Notes: generated by a model from the letters alone, not told the origin. A DNA stretch of 64,000 nt from Bradyrhizobium sp. CB3481 (GCF_029714305.1 NZ_CP121647.1:1-64000); one strand, 5' to 3'; counted from the first letter of the stretch, positions 22,311 to 32,087 are shown. Numbers and translations are program-made.

Positions 22311-22631
22311 TTACGCCGCGCCGCTCATATACGTCTCGCGCCTTCCGATCATGCGCTGGGCGGCGGCTTTGGCGTCGGCTTTGGTGGAGGTGGCGCAGGT
22401 GCGGTATTCGAGATCGGGCAATTTCGCCGTATCGCGGCGACCGAACCAGGATTTGGAACCGACCGGCAACAGCGCCAGCGCCTGGGCGACATTGTCGACG
22501 GCCTCGAACGAGTGCAGCGCGCCGGTGCCGGCGTAGCGCACCTCGAAAATGCCGGGCGAGATCGGGGCTTCGATATTTTCGCCACGCCCCGCGCGGGGGT
22601 AGCGCTTCCATTCACTCCAAGTCGAAATCAT
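22311..22631 (-). CDS. Conserved small protein of unknown function
   Basis: A 106-residue soluble protein starting MISTWSEWKRYPRAG. It has no motif I can name. Codon use is that of a real gene and similar proteins occur in Bradyrhizobium to my recollection. I use the ATG at 22631; the frame is open to 22661. It stands alone between a palindromic repeat and a gene-free stretch. Confidence 0.65.
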   Translation of the reverse strand: MISTWSEWKRYPRAGRGENIEAPISPGIFEVRYAGTGALHSFEAVDNVAQALALLPVGSKSWFGRRDTAKLPDLEYRTCATSTKADAKAAAQRMIGRRETYMSGAA

Positions 22632-22985
22632 TGCGCACCTTTGCACAAGCGGAAGAGACAACCATTTTGATTAATTTGAGCCAGCCAACGCACTACGTTT
22701 GTGCTGGAATTTGAACGCCTTACTGGAAAAGATCGGCGAAGGGAATCGCTGGCGCCATCACGTTATCGTGGATGGTGAATCCGGTCACCGGCGTTGCCTT
22801 TTCCCAACCGCTGAAAGCAGCAAGGTGTTGCAGTTTTGTTTCGGATCACCCCAACAAAGCTCGCCCACCCGATTACCCATCACGAGATCGCGACACGAGC
22901 GCCCGAGCGCGACGCGCGCTTGCCGGATAAGGCCGCCGGGAGGAAGATCGTTCCACTTCCATAAAAATCAAAGCGGGAGGAGACC
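22632..22985. other. Gene-free stretch
   Basis: No convincing gene, hairpin or repeat was seen in these 354 bases. The last 40 bases hold the leader of the serine hydrolase gene, with CGGGAGGAG about 5 bases before its ATG as a strong ribosome binding site. The promoters of the two divergent genes must lie here. Confidence 0.5.
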
Positions 22986-24179
22986 ATGCAAAGCAAAGCT
23001 GAGATCGATCAGGTTCTGCGGCAAAAGTGCGAGGCGAAGGAGATCCCCGGCGTGGTCGCGGTGGCGGCGACCGCGAGCGACATCATCTACCAGGGCGCGT
23101 TCGGCAAGCGCGACCTTGCCAAGGACGACGACATGACCGCCGACAGCGTGTTCTGGATCGCCTCGATGACCAAGGCGATCACGACCGCGGCCGGCATGCA
23201 GCTGGTCGAGCAGGGCAAGCTCTCGCTCGACGAGCCGATCGGCAGGCTGCTGCCGGATCTGGCGGACCGGCAGGTGCTGGAAGGCTTTGACGCCAGCGGC
23301 GCGCCAATACTGCGGCCCGCGACAAAGCCGATCACGCTGCGCCATCTGATGACGCACACGGCCGGCTTCGCCTATCACATGTGGAACGGCGACTGCGCGC
23401 AATATCTGGAGAAGACCGGCACGCCGGCGATCACCACCTGCCAGAACGCCTCGCTGACATTGCCGATGATGACCGATCCCGGCACGCGCTGGGAATATGG
23501 CATCAACATCGACTTCGTCGGCAAGGCGGTGGAAGCCGCAAGCGGCCAGAAGCTCGATGCGTATTTGCGCGATAACATCTTCGCGCCGCTCGGCATGAAC
23601 GACACCGCGTTCAAGATCAGCGACAGCATGCGCCAGCGCCTCGTCGGCATGCATGCGCGCGGCGAAGGCGGCGTGCTGGCGCCGATCCCGTTCGAGCTCG
23701 AACAGGCGCCGGAATTCCACATGGGCGGCGGCGGCCTTTACGGCACGGCGGCCGACTACATCAAGTTCACCCAGATGATCCTGAACCAGGGCCGCGGCAA
23801 CGGCAACCAGGTGCTCAAAGCCGAGACAGTGGCGCTGATGAGCCAGAACCACATCGGCGAGCTCTCGATGGGCAAGATGACGACGGTGACGCCGATCTAT
23901 ACCAACGACGTCGACCTGTTCCCCGACATCGTCAAGAAGTGGGGCCTCTCCTTCATGATCAACACGGCCAAGACGGCGGAGGGCCGCAGCGCCGGCTCGC
24001 TGTTCTGGGCCGGCCTCGGCAACACCTATTTCTGGATCGACCCGGCCCGCGACGTCACCGGCGTGATCCTGATGCAGCTGCTGCCGTTCGCGGATGGCAA
24101 GTGCCTGGAGGCCTTCGCAGGCTTCGAGCGCGGGGTCTATGCCGGGCTGGATGCAGGTAGCGGCCAGAAGGCGGCGTAA
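22986..24179 (+). CDS. Serine hydrolase, EstB/class C beta-lactamase-like
   Basis: This 397-residue protein is a family VIII esterase or penicillin-binding-like hydrolase. The nucleophile motif SMTK is at residues 60-63, the tyrosine motif is WEYGINIDFVGK with Tyr171, and GGGGLYGTAADYIKF follows near residue 250. There is no signal peptide, so it acts in the cytoplasm, unlike the exported relative at 14616. A very good ribosome binding site precedes the ATG. The substrate is probably a small ester. A beta-lactamase role is unlikely without a signal peptide. Confidence 0.88.
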   Translation: MQSKAEIDQVLRQKCEAKEIPGVVAVAATASDIIYQGAFGKRDLAKDDDMTADSVFWIASMTKAITTAAGMQLVEQGKLSLDEPIGRLLPDLADRQVLEGFDASGAPILRPATKPITLRHLMTHTAGFAYHMWNGDCAQYLEKTGTPAITTCQNASLTLPMMTDPGTRWEYGINIDFVGKAVEAASGQKLDAYLRDNIFAPLGMNDTAFKISDSMRQRLVGMHARGEGGVLAPIPFELEQAPEFHMGGGGLYGTAADYIKFTQMILNQGRGNGNQVLKAETVALMSQNHIGELSMGKMTTVTPIYTNDVDLFPDIVKKWGLSFMINTAKTAEGRSAGSLFWAGLGNTYFWIDPARDVTGVILMQLLPFADGKCLEAFAGFERGVYAGLDAGSGQKAA

Positions 24180-24237
24180 GGATGAGGAGGGCGGCGACGC
24201 GTGCGCGTGTCGCCTGCCCTCGCCTCAGCCCAACCTG

Positions 24238-24412
24238 TCATGCCCCGCCACCGGGTCTCGCCTCCGGCGAGCCCGATGACAGGCTCCGGCGGGGCACCCA
24301 GTACGCCGCGGCATCTCGGCTTGATCACGGCCGTCTCGACGCCACTCAACGGCAGGGCTGCTGCCTCCTCAAACTAAAACATCGAAAACAACCCCATGCA
24401 CAGTAGCCCGGC
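24238..24412. repeat. Intergenic repeat before the acyl-CoA synthetase gene
   Basis: The 382-bp gap 24180-24561 has no gene. It holds a repeat with a GCCCCGCC/GGCGGGGC palindrome, then GGGGCACCCAGTACGCCGCGGC (first 20: GGGGCACCCAGTACGCCGCG) at 24291-24312 and an end block with CGAAAACAACCCCATGCACA near 24383. Parts recur at 26310-26565 on the other side of the synthetase gene. The last 100 bases are AT-richer and probably hold the promoter. Confidence 0.65.
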
Positions 24413-24561
24413 GCGAAGCGTCAAAGGCGCAGCCACATGGCAAATCCTCGCCGCAAAGCGTGCCGCAATCAGACCTATCCATATGATATCATTATGATAT
24501 TATTCCAGGACGGTCCCCCGACGCCCGTCGGCGACCTGCCCTCAATGCTGGGAGGCATGAT

Positions 24562-26256
24562 TTGACCGACACCATCAACAGCTATGTCTGCGGAACATCC
24601 GACGCGCCGCTGCTCGGCGAAACCATCGGGCGCTGCCTCGATCAGGCCGCCGCACGCTGGGGCGATCGGGAAGCGCTGGTATCGCCGAGCCATGGCGTCC
24701 GCTGGACGTGGAAGGAATTCGCTGAACGCGTCGACGGGTTGGCCGCGGGCTTTCTCGCGCTCGGCCTCGAACGCGGTGCGCGCATCGGGGTGTGGTCGCT
24801 CAACCGCCCCGAATGGACACTGACGCAATTCGCGGCCGCGAAGGCCGGGCTCATCCTCGTCACCATCAATCCGGCCTATCGCCTAAGCGAACTCGAATTC
24901 GCTCTCGCAAAAGTCGGCTGCGCGGCGATCGTCACCGCCACCGCCTTCAAGACCTCCAACTACATGGAGATGCTGAACACGCTGCTGCCGGAGCTGGCAA
25001 CCTCGCAAGCCGGCGAATTGAAATCGGTACGACTGCCGCATCTGCGCGCGGTGATCCAGATCGGCGGGCCGAAATGTCCCGGCACCATCGCGTTCGACGA
25101 CGTGGCGCAAATGGGCGGCGCGCGGCATCGGGAGCAGCTTGCCGCGCTGGCGGCGACGCTGCAGTTCGACGATGCGGTGAATATTCAATTCACCAGCGGC
25201 ACGACCGGCTCGCCAAAGGGCGTCACGCTGACCCATCACAACATCCTCAACAACGGCTATTTCGTCGGCCGCGCGATGCGCCTGACGGAAGTGGACCGCA
25301 TCTGCATTCCGGTGCCGCTCTACCACTGTTTTGGGATGGTGATGGGCAACCTCGCCGCCGTTACGCTCGGCGCCACCATGGTCTATCCCGGCGAGGGCTT
25401 TGATCCGCTGGCGACGCTGCAGACCATCGAGAAGGAGAAATGCACCGCGCTCTACGGCGTGCCGACCATGTTCATCGCCGAGATCGATCATCCCGAGTTC
25501 TCGCGCTTCGACCTGAAATCGCTGCGCACCGGCATCATGGCGGGCGCGCCCTGCCCGATCGAGGTGATGAAGCGCGTCAACAGCGAGATGAACATGGGCG
25601 AGGTGACCATCGCCTATGGTATGACCGAGACGTCGCCGGTCAGCTTTCAGAGTTCGACCGATGATCCCCTCGAACGGCGCGTCTCGACCGTGGGCCGCAT
25701 CCATCCGCATGTCGAGGTCAAGGTCGTCGACCTCCAGGGACGCGTTGTGCCGCGCGGCGAGCGGGGCGAACTCTGCACCCGCGGCTACAGCGTCATGCTG
25801 GGCTATTGGGATGAGACGGAAAAGACCGCCGACGTGCTCGACGCTCAGGGGTGGATGCACACCGGCGACCTCGCCGTGATCGACGCCGAGGGCTATTGCA
25901 ACATCGTCGGCCGCATCAAGGACATGGTGATCCGCGGCGGCGAGAACCTCTATCCCAGGGAGATCGAGGAATTCCTCTATCGCCATCCAAAAATCCAGGA
26001 CGTGCAGATCTTCGGCGTCGCCGACGAGCGCTATGGCGAAGAGCTCTGCGCCTGGATCCGCACCCGCCCCGGCGAAACCCTCACTGCTGAGGACGTCCGC
26101 GCCTTCTGCCAAGGCCAGATCGCCCACAACAAGATCCCGCGCTACGTCGAATTCGTCGACGAATTCCCCATGACGGTGACGGGGAAGATCCAGAAGTTTC
26201 TGATGCGGGAAGCAGTGGAGGCGAAGCTGGGATTGAAGGCGGCGAAGACAGCGTGA
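24562..26256 (+). CDS. Acyl-CoA synthetase (AMP-binding)
   Basis: This 564-residue enzyme is of the ANL superfamily and activates a carboxylic acid to its CoA thioester via an acyl-AMP. Motifs are complete: [11 protein letters not shown] (about 214), YGMTETSP (about 352), HTGDLA (about 433), [20 protein letters not shown] near 455, and the catalytic Lys in TGKIQKF near the end. It most resembles medium or long chain fatty-acid types. The start is TTG at 24562, six bases after GGAGG. The nearer ATG at 24557 is out of frame and is closed at once by TGA (ATG ATT TGA). The gene is flanked by two related repeats. Confidence 0.93.
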   Translation: MTDTINSYVCGTSDAPLLGETIGRCLDQAAARWGDREALVSPSHGVRWTWKEFAERVDGLAAGFLALGLERGARIGVWSLNRPEWTLTQFAAAKAGLILVTINPAYRLSELEFALAKVGCAAIVTATAFKTSNYMEMLNTLLPELATSQAGELKSVRLPHLRAVIQIGGPKCPGTIAFDDVAQMGGARHREQLAALAATLQFDDAVNIQFTSGTTGSPKGVTLTHHNILNNGYFVGRAMRLTEVDRICIPVPLYHCFGMVMGNLAAVTLGATMVYPGEGFDPLATLQTIEKEKCTALYGVPTMFIAEIDHPEFSRFDLKSLRTGIMAGAPCPIEVMKRVNSEMNMGEVTIAYGMTETSPVSFQSSTDDPLERRVSTVGRIHPHVEVKVVDLQGRVVPRGERGELCTRGYSVMLGYWDETEKTADVLDAQGWMHTGDLAVIDAEGYCNIVGRIKDMVIRGGENLYPREIEEFLYRHPKIQDVQIFGVADERYGEELCAWIRTRPGETLTAEDVRAFCQGQIAHNKIPRYVEFVDEFPMTVTGKIQKFLMREAVEAKLGLKAAKTA

Positions 26257-26309
26257 GGAGAAGTGAGGGCGGCGCTTGTCGTGTCACACGCACTCACCCC
26301 ACCCACAGC

Positions 26310-26565
26310 CGTCATGCCACGCGTATGCGGGGCATCCAGTACGCCGCGGCTTCTCTGTTCGATCATGACCGCTCAACGCCTTCATTGAGGAGCGCAACCG
26401 ACGGCTCGTCCATCGTAGCTCAACAAGCGAAGGCGGAAAGCAATCCATCCTTCAGCATATGCGGCGCAACAAGATGCCACGGCCGCTCCTCACGCCCATC
26501 GAGTCTCGGAGCCGTCGCAACATCAGATCAAATTATCGAAAACACCCTCCTGCAAAGTAGCCTCG
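26310..26565. repeat. Intergenic repeat after the acyl-CoA synthetase gene
   Basis: This stretch contains GGGGCATCCAGTACGCCGCG (26329 on) and, further on, an ATCGAAAACACCCTCCTGCA block near 26534, both related to blocks at 24291 and 24383. The middle part differs in length. It is a degenerate second copy of the same intergenic element. No gene is seen from 26257 to 26703. Confidence 0.6.
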
Positions 26566-26703
26566 CGGCTGGATGTCGTCTGAAATGGCGGATCGGGATC
26601 CGCCTCTCTAGCTGATTCACTCGCGCTATTTCAGCTACATTTGATGCCGCTCGGAACACAACGGCTTGGCACATCAGCGCGCTTCCGGGCGGCTGAAACT
26701 GCC

Positions 26704-26868
26704 TCACTGCGGCAGATCCTTGCAGAGCTTGATGACAATCATGACCGTTGAGCCGACTGCTACAACGACCGGGCAGATAAAAGGCAACTCTTCGAGCAGG
26801 CTGACAAGGGTCGCCCGTATACGGAGAGTTCTCTTCACCTGCGCGAAGCGCCAGCCTGCCACACCCAT
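26704..26868 (-). CDS. Small single-pass membrane protein, 54 residues
   Basis: A short open frame that starts MGVAGWRFAQVKRTL and ends KLCKDLPQ. The first half is basic and could form an amphipathic helix; a hydrophobic stretch of about 20 residues (FICPVVVAVGSTVMIVIKL) can cross the membrane. The ATG has GGAG seven bases upstream (ACGGAGATTCCCG before the ATG), better than many genes here. The composition is unlike a chance frame in GC-rich DNA. Function unknown; a real gene is likely but not certain. Confidence 0.5.
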   Translation of the reverse strand: MGVAGWRFAQVKRTLRIRATLVSLLEELPFICPVVVAVGSTVMIVIKLCKDLPQ

Positions 26869-27061
26869 CGGGAATCTCCGTTTGGCCCCCAGCGGCGGTC
26901 TGATCTTTCAATGCGAGGCGCGCGCCGTCTATAATCCGGACGGGTGTTCCCTTGCGCCAAGTGAATTAACTCTTAAGTTCAGAAACGCACGTTGGTTGGG
27001 CGGCGCAGGAACGTGGGGCAGTTGTGCTGCCGTGATGGCCACGCGGCTTGGATAGGACATC

Positions 27062-27349
27062 GTGCACGCCATGGTCATTCATCGCAGCATGCGGAACTGG
27101 ATGATGCTGATGCTCGAAAGCAATCGCGTGATCGGACTGCGGATCGCGAAGTTGATGCGCGGCGGAAAAGCGGCCCAACGTGAAGCTCAACTCATGGTGA
27201 GCGAAAAAATGCTTGCGGCAGCGAAGGCCGGTACAAGCCTGATGGCTGGTGCCTCTGGAGACAAGATTGTTGAGCAGTACAGAAGGAAGGTGGCCGCAAA
27301 CGGCAAACGGCTCAGCCGGAAACGAACACGGCGCAAGAGATCACGCTGA
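27062..27349 (+). CDS. Small basic protein of unknown function
   Basis: A 95-residue protein, helical and basic, ending in a very Lys/Arg-rich tail (KRLSRKRTRRKRSR). The middle part (VIGLRIAKLMRGG, then MVSEKMLAAAKAGTSLMAG) resembles small phasin-like or conserved hypothetical proteins of Bradyrhizobium as I recall them. The start may be the GTG at 27062, with AGGA four bases upstream, or the ATGs at 27071 or 27089. The tail suggests nucleic-acid binding, which is only a guess. Confidence 0.6.
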   Translation: MHAMVIHRSMRNWMMLMLESNRVIGLRIAKLMRGGKAAQREAQLMVSEKMLAAAKAGTSLMAGASGDKIVEQYRRKVAANGKRLSRKRTRRKRSR

Positions 27350-27490
27350 TCGTTCGGATAATCGCGAGACAAAGCTCCGCAAAGTGGTCGGGTCAGATCC
27401 TTCGGCATGTCTCCCACCACGCGTATCAAGCACAAGCTTCTTCTCACGCTGGCGCATGACGGCGGAGAGAGCTCGCGTCCCTTTCCGGCC

Positions 27491-28492
27491 CTACACTCCC
27501 AGCCCGTTCTGCCCCGCCAGCTCTTTCAGCGACACCTGTGGCCTTGCTCCGATGTGCTGGATCACTTCCGCCGCGGCCAGCGCGCCCAAGCGCCCGCACA
27601 TCTCATAGCTTGCATCCCGCACCAGGCCGAACAGGAAGCCGGCGGCGAAGAGGTCGCCGGCGCCTGTCGTGTCGACCAGCTTCTGGATCGGGAAGGCAGG
27701 GGCTGGGGTGATGCCGTCTTTGCTCGCTACCACGCAGCCTTTTTCGCTGCGGGTGACGACGCCGAGTTTTGCATCTGCGCGGAGCTGCTTCAGCGCGCCG
27801 TCGAAATCGGAGGTCTGGTACAGCGCGTGCAGCTCGGCCTCGTTTGCGAAGACGAGGTCTACGGTGCCCTTGCGCATCAGGTCCAAGAACTCGTCGCGGT
27901 AACGATCGACGCAGAAGGAATCCGACAGCGTCAGCGCCACCTGGCGGCCGGCCTGGTGCGCGATTGAAGCGGCCTTGACGAAGGCTTCCTTGGCGTTCTT
28001 GGGGTCCCAGAGATAGCCTTCGAGATAGACGATGCGGGATGCCGCGATCTGCGCCTCATCGATATCAGACGGGTTCAAATCCTGCGCGGCGCCGAGATAG
28101 GTGTTCATGGTGCGCTCGCCGTCCGGCGTCACCAGGATGTAGGAGCAGCCCGTGGCGGGGCCGCTTTCCGCCGCCTTGGTCTCATAGGCGACCCCGGCAG
28201 CTCTGATATCGTGGGTGTAGAGGCCGCCGATCTGGTCGTTCTTGACCTTGCCGATGAAGGCGGCGCGCGCGCCGAAGCCGGCGACGCCGACAATGGTGTT
28301 GGCGCCGGAGCCGCCGCTCATCTCGGTCGCCGGGCCCATATCCCTGTAGATCGCCGCCGCCCGCGCCTCGTCGATCAGCGCCATGCCGCCCTTGGTCATG
28401 CCGTGTCTGATAAGAAAGCCCTCGTCGGTCTGCACCAGCACGTCGAAGATCGCGTTGCCGATTCCGAGAACGTCGTATTTTGCGGATGTCAT
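27491..28492 (-). CDS. PfkB family sugar/nucleoside kinase, probably adenosine kinase
   Basis: This 333-residue protein is a ribokinase-family kinase. The glycine-rich N-terminal motif SGGSGANTIVGVAGFGA and the C-terminal anion-hole motif DTTGAGDLFAAGF are complete. It is of the type annotated as adenosine kinase in rhizobia, which makes AMP from adenosine. Fructokinase or ribokinase activity cannot be excluded from sequence. Its 3' end is next to no partner gene; upstream lies a repeat and the divergent murJ. Confidence 0.88.
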   Translation of the reverse strand: MTSAKYDVLGIGNAIFDVLVQTDEGFLIRHGMTKGGMALIDEARAAAIYRDMGPATEMSGGSGANTIVGVAGFGARAAFIGKVKNDQIGGLYTHDIRAAGVAYETKAAESGPATGCSYILVTPDGERTMNTYLGAAQDLNPSDIDEAQIAASRIVYLEGYLWDPKNAKEAFVKAASIAHQAGRQVALTLSDSFCVDRYRDEFLDLMRKGTVDLVFANEAELHALYQTSDFDGALKQLRADAKLGVVTRSEKGCVVASKDGITPAPAFPIQKLVDTTGAGDLFAAGFLFGLVRDASYEMCGRLGALAAAEVIQHIGARPQVSLKELAGQNGLGV

Positions 28493-28564
28493 TCGTGCGG
28501 CCTGTGTGCGATGGTTGCGTTTGGCTCGGGCTAGCAGATCGGGTTCGCGGCAGCAAGGGAAGGT

Positions 28565-28720
28565 CCCAACCTCGCCCCGCCTGCGGGGAGAGGTCGGAAT
28601 TCAAGCGCCAGTTTGAAGTCCGGGTGAGGGGGAGTCTCCGCGCACTCATCTACAGCCGTATTCGCGGAGAGAGCCCCTCACCCCGACCCTCTCCCCGCGA
28701 AAGGGCGGAGAGAGGGGGAA
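28565..28720. repeat. CCTCTCCCCGC-type inverted repeat
   Basis: The gap between the divergent PfkB and murJ genes holds GC-rich inverted arms: CCCCGCCTGCGGGGAGAGG near 28573 and CCCTCTCCCCGCGAAAGGGCG near 28691, with GGTGAGGGGGA and CCCCTCACCCC between them. It can form a large hairpin and leaves little room for promoters. Confidence 0.65.
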
Positions 28721-28780
28721 GAGGCGGCAGTGCGCGGGGCGGTGGTGTTTGTTTGCTTCTCGCTGCTATACAGCGCCTCG

Positions 28781-30340
28781 ATGATCCGCTCCTTTCTCAC
28801 GGTATCCACGGGAACGCTGGCGTCGCGGCTGTTGGGCTTTGCGCGGGATTCCGTGCTGGCGGCGCTGCTTGGCGCGGGCGCGGTGGCGGATGCGTTTTTG
28901 GCGGCGTTTCAGCTTGTCAATGTTGTCAGGCGGCTGCTCACCGAGGGCGGGCTGAATGCGGCGCTGGTGCCGGCGTGGCTGCGCGTGCGCGAGCGCGGCG
29001 GCGCGGCAGAGGCGGCGGCGTTTGCCGGGCGCGTGCTCGGCAGCATCGCCTGCCTCCTGATCGTGGCGACCGCCCTGCTCGCGCTCGTGATGCCGCTTGT
29101 CATCGCCGTGCTGGCGCCGGGTTTTGTCGGGCGCGAGACCTTGCAGCTTGCTACGGATAATGCGCGGCTGATGCTGCCGTACCTTGCCTTCGCGGGGCCG
29201 GTGACGGTCATGATGGCGCTCCTCAACGCGCAGGGACGTTTTGCGCTGACGGCGTTCTCGCCGCTCTTGTTCAACATCGCGCTGATCGCTGTGATGGCCG
29301 TGCTGCTTGCGGCAAAACCCGATGCGGCGCGCGCGGCGCAAGTGATTGCCGCCACCGTCGGCATTGCCGGGCTGTTGCAGCTCTCCGTGCTGGTGCTGCG
29401 CCGGGGCGAGGCGCTGGCGTCGCCGCTGCGCATTTCCTTCGACAAAGAGATCCGCGGCTTCCTGGCTAAGGCCGCGCCGGGCATGATGGCGTCAAGCGCG
29501 CCGCAGCTCCTGATGGTCGCGGGCGCGATCATCGCATCGTCCTCGCCATCGGCGGTGTCGTGGCTGTATTTCGCTGGTCGACTGGTCGAGCTGCCGCTCG
29601 GTATCGTCGGCGTCGCCATGGGTACGGTCCTGATCCCGGAATTATCGCGCGCGGTACGGGCGGATGATCGCGCGACTGTCGCGCATGCGGAATCGCGCGC
29701 CCTCGAGCTTGCCGTCGGCCTCGCGCTGCCGGCAACCCTCGGGCTGATGGTGCTGGCCGAGCCGATCGTGCGGCTGCTGTTCGAGCACGGCGCCTTCACC
29801 GTTGATGATACGCGCGCCACCGCCCGCGCGCTGATGTGGCTGGCGCTGGCGCTGCCGGCGCATGTGCTGGTGAAGGCGCTGTCGCCGGCGTTCTTCGCGC
29901 GCGAGGATACGATGACGCCGCTCCTCGCCGCGCTGCTTGGCGTGGTCCTCGCGGTCGCGGCGGCGTTCCTGCTCGGGCGTTGGTATGGCGCGGACGGCAT
30001 TGCCGCGGCGATCGCGCTCGGCGCCTGGAGCATGGCGCTCCGCCTGATCCACTGCTGCGCGGAGACATTTGGGTTCTCGATCGATACGGATGCCCGCCGG
30101 CGGCTGCCGCGCATCGTGCTCTCGGCACTCGCGATGGGCGCGGTTCTCTGGCTTTTGACACGGTCGCTGCCGGCCCTCGCCATGAGCGCGCACGGCCTCG
30201 TGCAGGCCGTCCTGCTGCTTGCCGTGATCGCAGCGGGAATTGCGGCCTACGGCCTGTTTCTACAGCTTTTCGGCGTCACCGGCTGGCGTGAGGCCGTTAG
30301 CGCCTTGCGGCGCCGGGACCGCTCCGTCCCCTCATCCTGA
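28781..30340 (+). CDS. murJ: Lipid II flippase MurJ
   Basis: This 519-residue inner-membrane protein of the MOP superfamily moves lipid II across the membrane for peptidoglycan synthesis. It has about 14 hydrophobic segments and starts MIRSFLTVSTGTLASRLLGF with the conserved RLLGFARD of MurJ. The conserved RRLLTEGGLNAALVPAW follows near residue 50. The frame is open upstream to 28730 but the ATG at 28781 is the family start. The last codons and the stop lie in a repeat element (from 30328), so the final few residues (RRRDRSVPSS) may be element-derived. Confidence 0.95.
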   Translation: MIRSFLTVSTGTLASRLLGFARDSVLAALLGAGAVADAFLAAFQLVNVVRRLLTEGGLNAALVPAWLRVRERGGAAEAAAFAGRVLGSIACLLIVATALLALVMPLVIAVLAPGFVGRETLQLATDNARLMLPYLAFAGPVTVMMALLNAQGRFALTAFSPLLFNIALIAVMAVLLAAKPDAARAAQVIAATVGIAGLLQLSVLVLRRGEALASPLRISFDKEIRGFLAKAAPGMMASSAPQLLMVAGAIIASSSPSAVSWLYFAGRLVELPLGIVGVAMGTVLIPELSRAVRADDRATVAHAESRALELAVGLALPATLGLMVLAEPIVRLLFEHGAFTVDDTRATARALMWLALALPAHVLVKALSPAFFAREDTMTPLLAALLGVVLAVAAAFLLGRWYGADGIAAAIALGAWSMALRLIHCCAETFGFSIDTDARRRLPRIVLSALAMGAVLWLLTRSLPALAMSAHGLVQAVLLLAVIAAGIAAYGLFLQLFGVTGWREAVSALRRRDRSVPSS

Positions 30341-30470
30341 GGAGCCCGCGACAAGCGGGCGTCTCGAAGGATGAAGGCCCGTCTGTGGCCTCATGGTTCG
30401 CCCGGCGATGCGAAGCATCGTCCGGAGACGCGCGTTCCGCGCTCCTCACCATGAGGGGCGCGAACCGGGC
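30328..30470. repeat. Repeat overlapping the murJ stop codon
   Basis: A GC-rich palindromic element runs from the murJ end to the trpS leader: CCCTCATCCTGAGGAG at 30329-30344 contains the murJ TGA, then GCCCGCGACAAGCGGGC and a matching CTCACCATGAGGGGC near 30446. Elements starting CTCATCCTGAGGAG are common in Bradyrhizobium. Here one has become part of a coding end. Confidence 0.65.
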
Positions 30471-30543
30471 CCTAACGGCTTGCGCTGCTACCTCCCGCGT
30501 GGCAAACGACGGCGCGAAACAGCCACCCGCAGGAAGCTGACCA

Positions 30544-31596
30544 ATGGCCTTTGTTGAACGGGTTTTCTCCGGCGTGCAGCCGACCGGTAATCTGCATCTC
30601 GGCAATTATCTCGGCGCGATCGTCAACTTCGTGAAGATGCAGCAGACCCATAACTGCATCTATTGCGTCGTCGACATGCACGCGATCACGCAAGGCGTCG
30701 ACGTCTGGGGCGGCCCGGCGGAGCTGGCGCGCAACACCCGCGAGGTCACCGCGGCCTTCATCGCCGCCGGCATCGATCCGAAGAAGCACATCGTGTTCAA
30801 CCAGAGCCAGGTCGCCGGCCATGCCGAGCTCGCCTGGATCTTTAATTGCGTGGCGCGGGTCGGCTGGCTCAGCCGCATGACGCAGTTCAAGGAGAAGGCC
30901 GGCAAGGACCGCGAGAACGCCTCCGTCGGGCTCTATGATTATCCGGTGCTGATGGCGGCGGACATTTTGCTCTATCGCGCCACCCATGTGCCCGTCGGCG
31001 AAGACCAGAAGCAGCATCTGGAGCTCTCGCGCGACATCGCGCAAAAGTTCAACAACGACTTTGGCGATTCGATCCGCGGCCACGGTTTCAACGACGGCGC
31101 GTTCTTCCCGCTGCCCGAACCCTTCATCACGGGACCGGCGACGCGGGTGATGAGCCTGCGCGACGGCACCAAGAAGATGTCGAAGTCGGATGCTTCGGAT
31201 AATTCGCGGATCAACCTGACCGACGATGCGGACCTGATCGCGCAGAAGATCCGCAAGGCCAAGACCGATCCGGAACCGCTGCCGTCGGAGGAAAAGGGCC
31301 TGGAGAACCGCCCCGAGGCCGACAACCTCGTCGGCATCTATGCGGCGCTGTCGGACAAGAGCAAGGCTGACGTGCTGAGGGAATTCGGCGGCGGCCAGTT
31401 CTCCAGCTTCAAGAGCGCGCTGGTGGAACTTTGCGTCGCCAAGCTCGCGCCGATTGCTTCGGAGATGAAGCGGCTGGTCGCCGACCCCGGCCATGTCGAC
31501 AGCATTCTGGTCGACGGCGCCGATCGCGCCCGGGTGCTGGCGGATGAAACCATGCGCAAGACCATGGATATTGTCGGTTTCATCCGGAAGCGGTAG
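30544..31596 (+). CDS. trpS: Tryptophanyl-tRNA synthetase
   Basis: This 350-residue class I synthetase charges tRNA-Trp. The HIGH-type motif is [13 protein letters not shown] (about residues 13-25) and the KMSKS loop is at 211-215, both intact. Length is normal. GGAAG lies upstream of the ATG. The gene follows murJ, an order common in Rhizobiales, and is followed by a frameshifted small gene and a UspA-type gene. Confidence 0.97.
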   Translation: MAFVERVFSGVQPTGNLHLGNYLGAIVNFVKMQQTHNCIYCVVDMHAITQGVDVWGGPAELARNTREVTAAFIAAGIDPKKHIVFNQSQVAGHAELAWIFNCVARVGWLSRMTQFKEKAGKDRENASVGLYDYPVLMAADILLYRATHVPVGEDQKQHLELSRDIAQKFNNDFGDSIRGHGFNDGAFFPLPEPFITGPATRVMSLRDGTKKMSKSDASDNSRINLTDDADLIAQKIRKAKTDPEPLPSEEKGLENRPEADNLVGIYAALSDKSKADVLREFGGGQFSSFKSALVELCVAKLAPIASEMKRLVADPGHVDSILVDGADRARVLADETMRKTMDIVGFIRKR

Positions 31597-31606
31597 CGGG
31601 CCTTCG

Positions 31607-32003
31607 ATGAGAGCGCCCGACTTCCAAAGGGACGGCTGGTGCTTTGAAGACGGCGAGGAACGCCATCGCAAAGCCCCGGCGACCTTCTTGATTCCGGACC
31701 TCGCGTTGAGACAGCGTCTCCAGCCGGGCGATGTTGCCAAACTGATCTTCAGGATTGCCGTTGAGGGTGACGCGTACGGCGCCACGGAGCGGATGTGGGT
31801 GATCGTTCGAGAGCGCACGCCGGACGGCTATGTCGGGATGCTCGAGAACGAGCCTCACTCGATTTCCAAAAACGAGCAGTTTTGGCTTGGAACCGAGCTG
31901 CCGTTTCGAATACCGCCACATCATTGCCGTCGGCCTCGCCGACGAAGCAACGACCGCACTTGCGAAGGCTCCCGTACCGATCCCCTGGGATCGTTCAAGT
32001 TAG
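31607..32003 (+). pseudogene. Frameshifted small protein gene (DUF2314-like)
   Basis: The frame from ATG 31607 reads well as far as FWLGTELPF and then turns into an Arg/Pro/His-rich tail. Removing one T from TTT at 31904-31906 gives FEYRHIIAVGLADEATTALAK and a stop at 32001-32003, a normal-looking end of about 131 residues. The central part TERMWVIVRERTPDGYVGML and the following ENEPH resemble DUF2314-type proteins, in which a WV... G.L.N.P pattern recurs; this assignment is tentative. The length 397 is one more than a multiple of three. Either a true mutation or a homopolymer error in the assembly. Confidence 0.6.
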
Positions 32004-32087
32004 GACAGCCTGCTTCATCGACAGCGCTTGTCGAACGTATCAACGCCGTGGCAGCATGCGGCGGTTTGGCGCAGCACCGGGACATGC

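Noticed and set aside
22986..24179. Antibiotic beta-lactamase
   Set aside because: The SxxK and Tyr motifs fit family VIII esterases equally well and there is no signal peptide, so resistance is not supported.
26666..27055. Plus-strand frame of 129 codons
   Set aside because: Mixed composition, no ribosome binding site and it overlaps the better supported 54-codon minus-strand gene.
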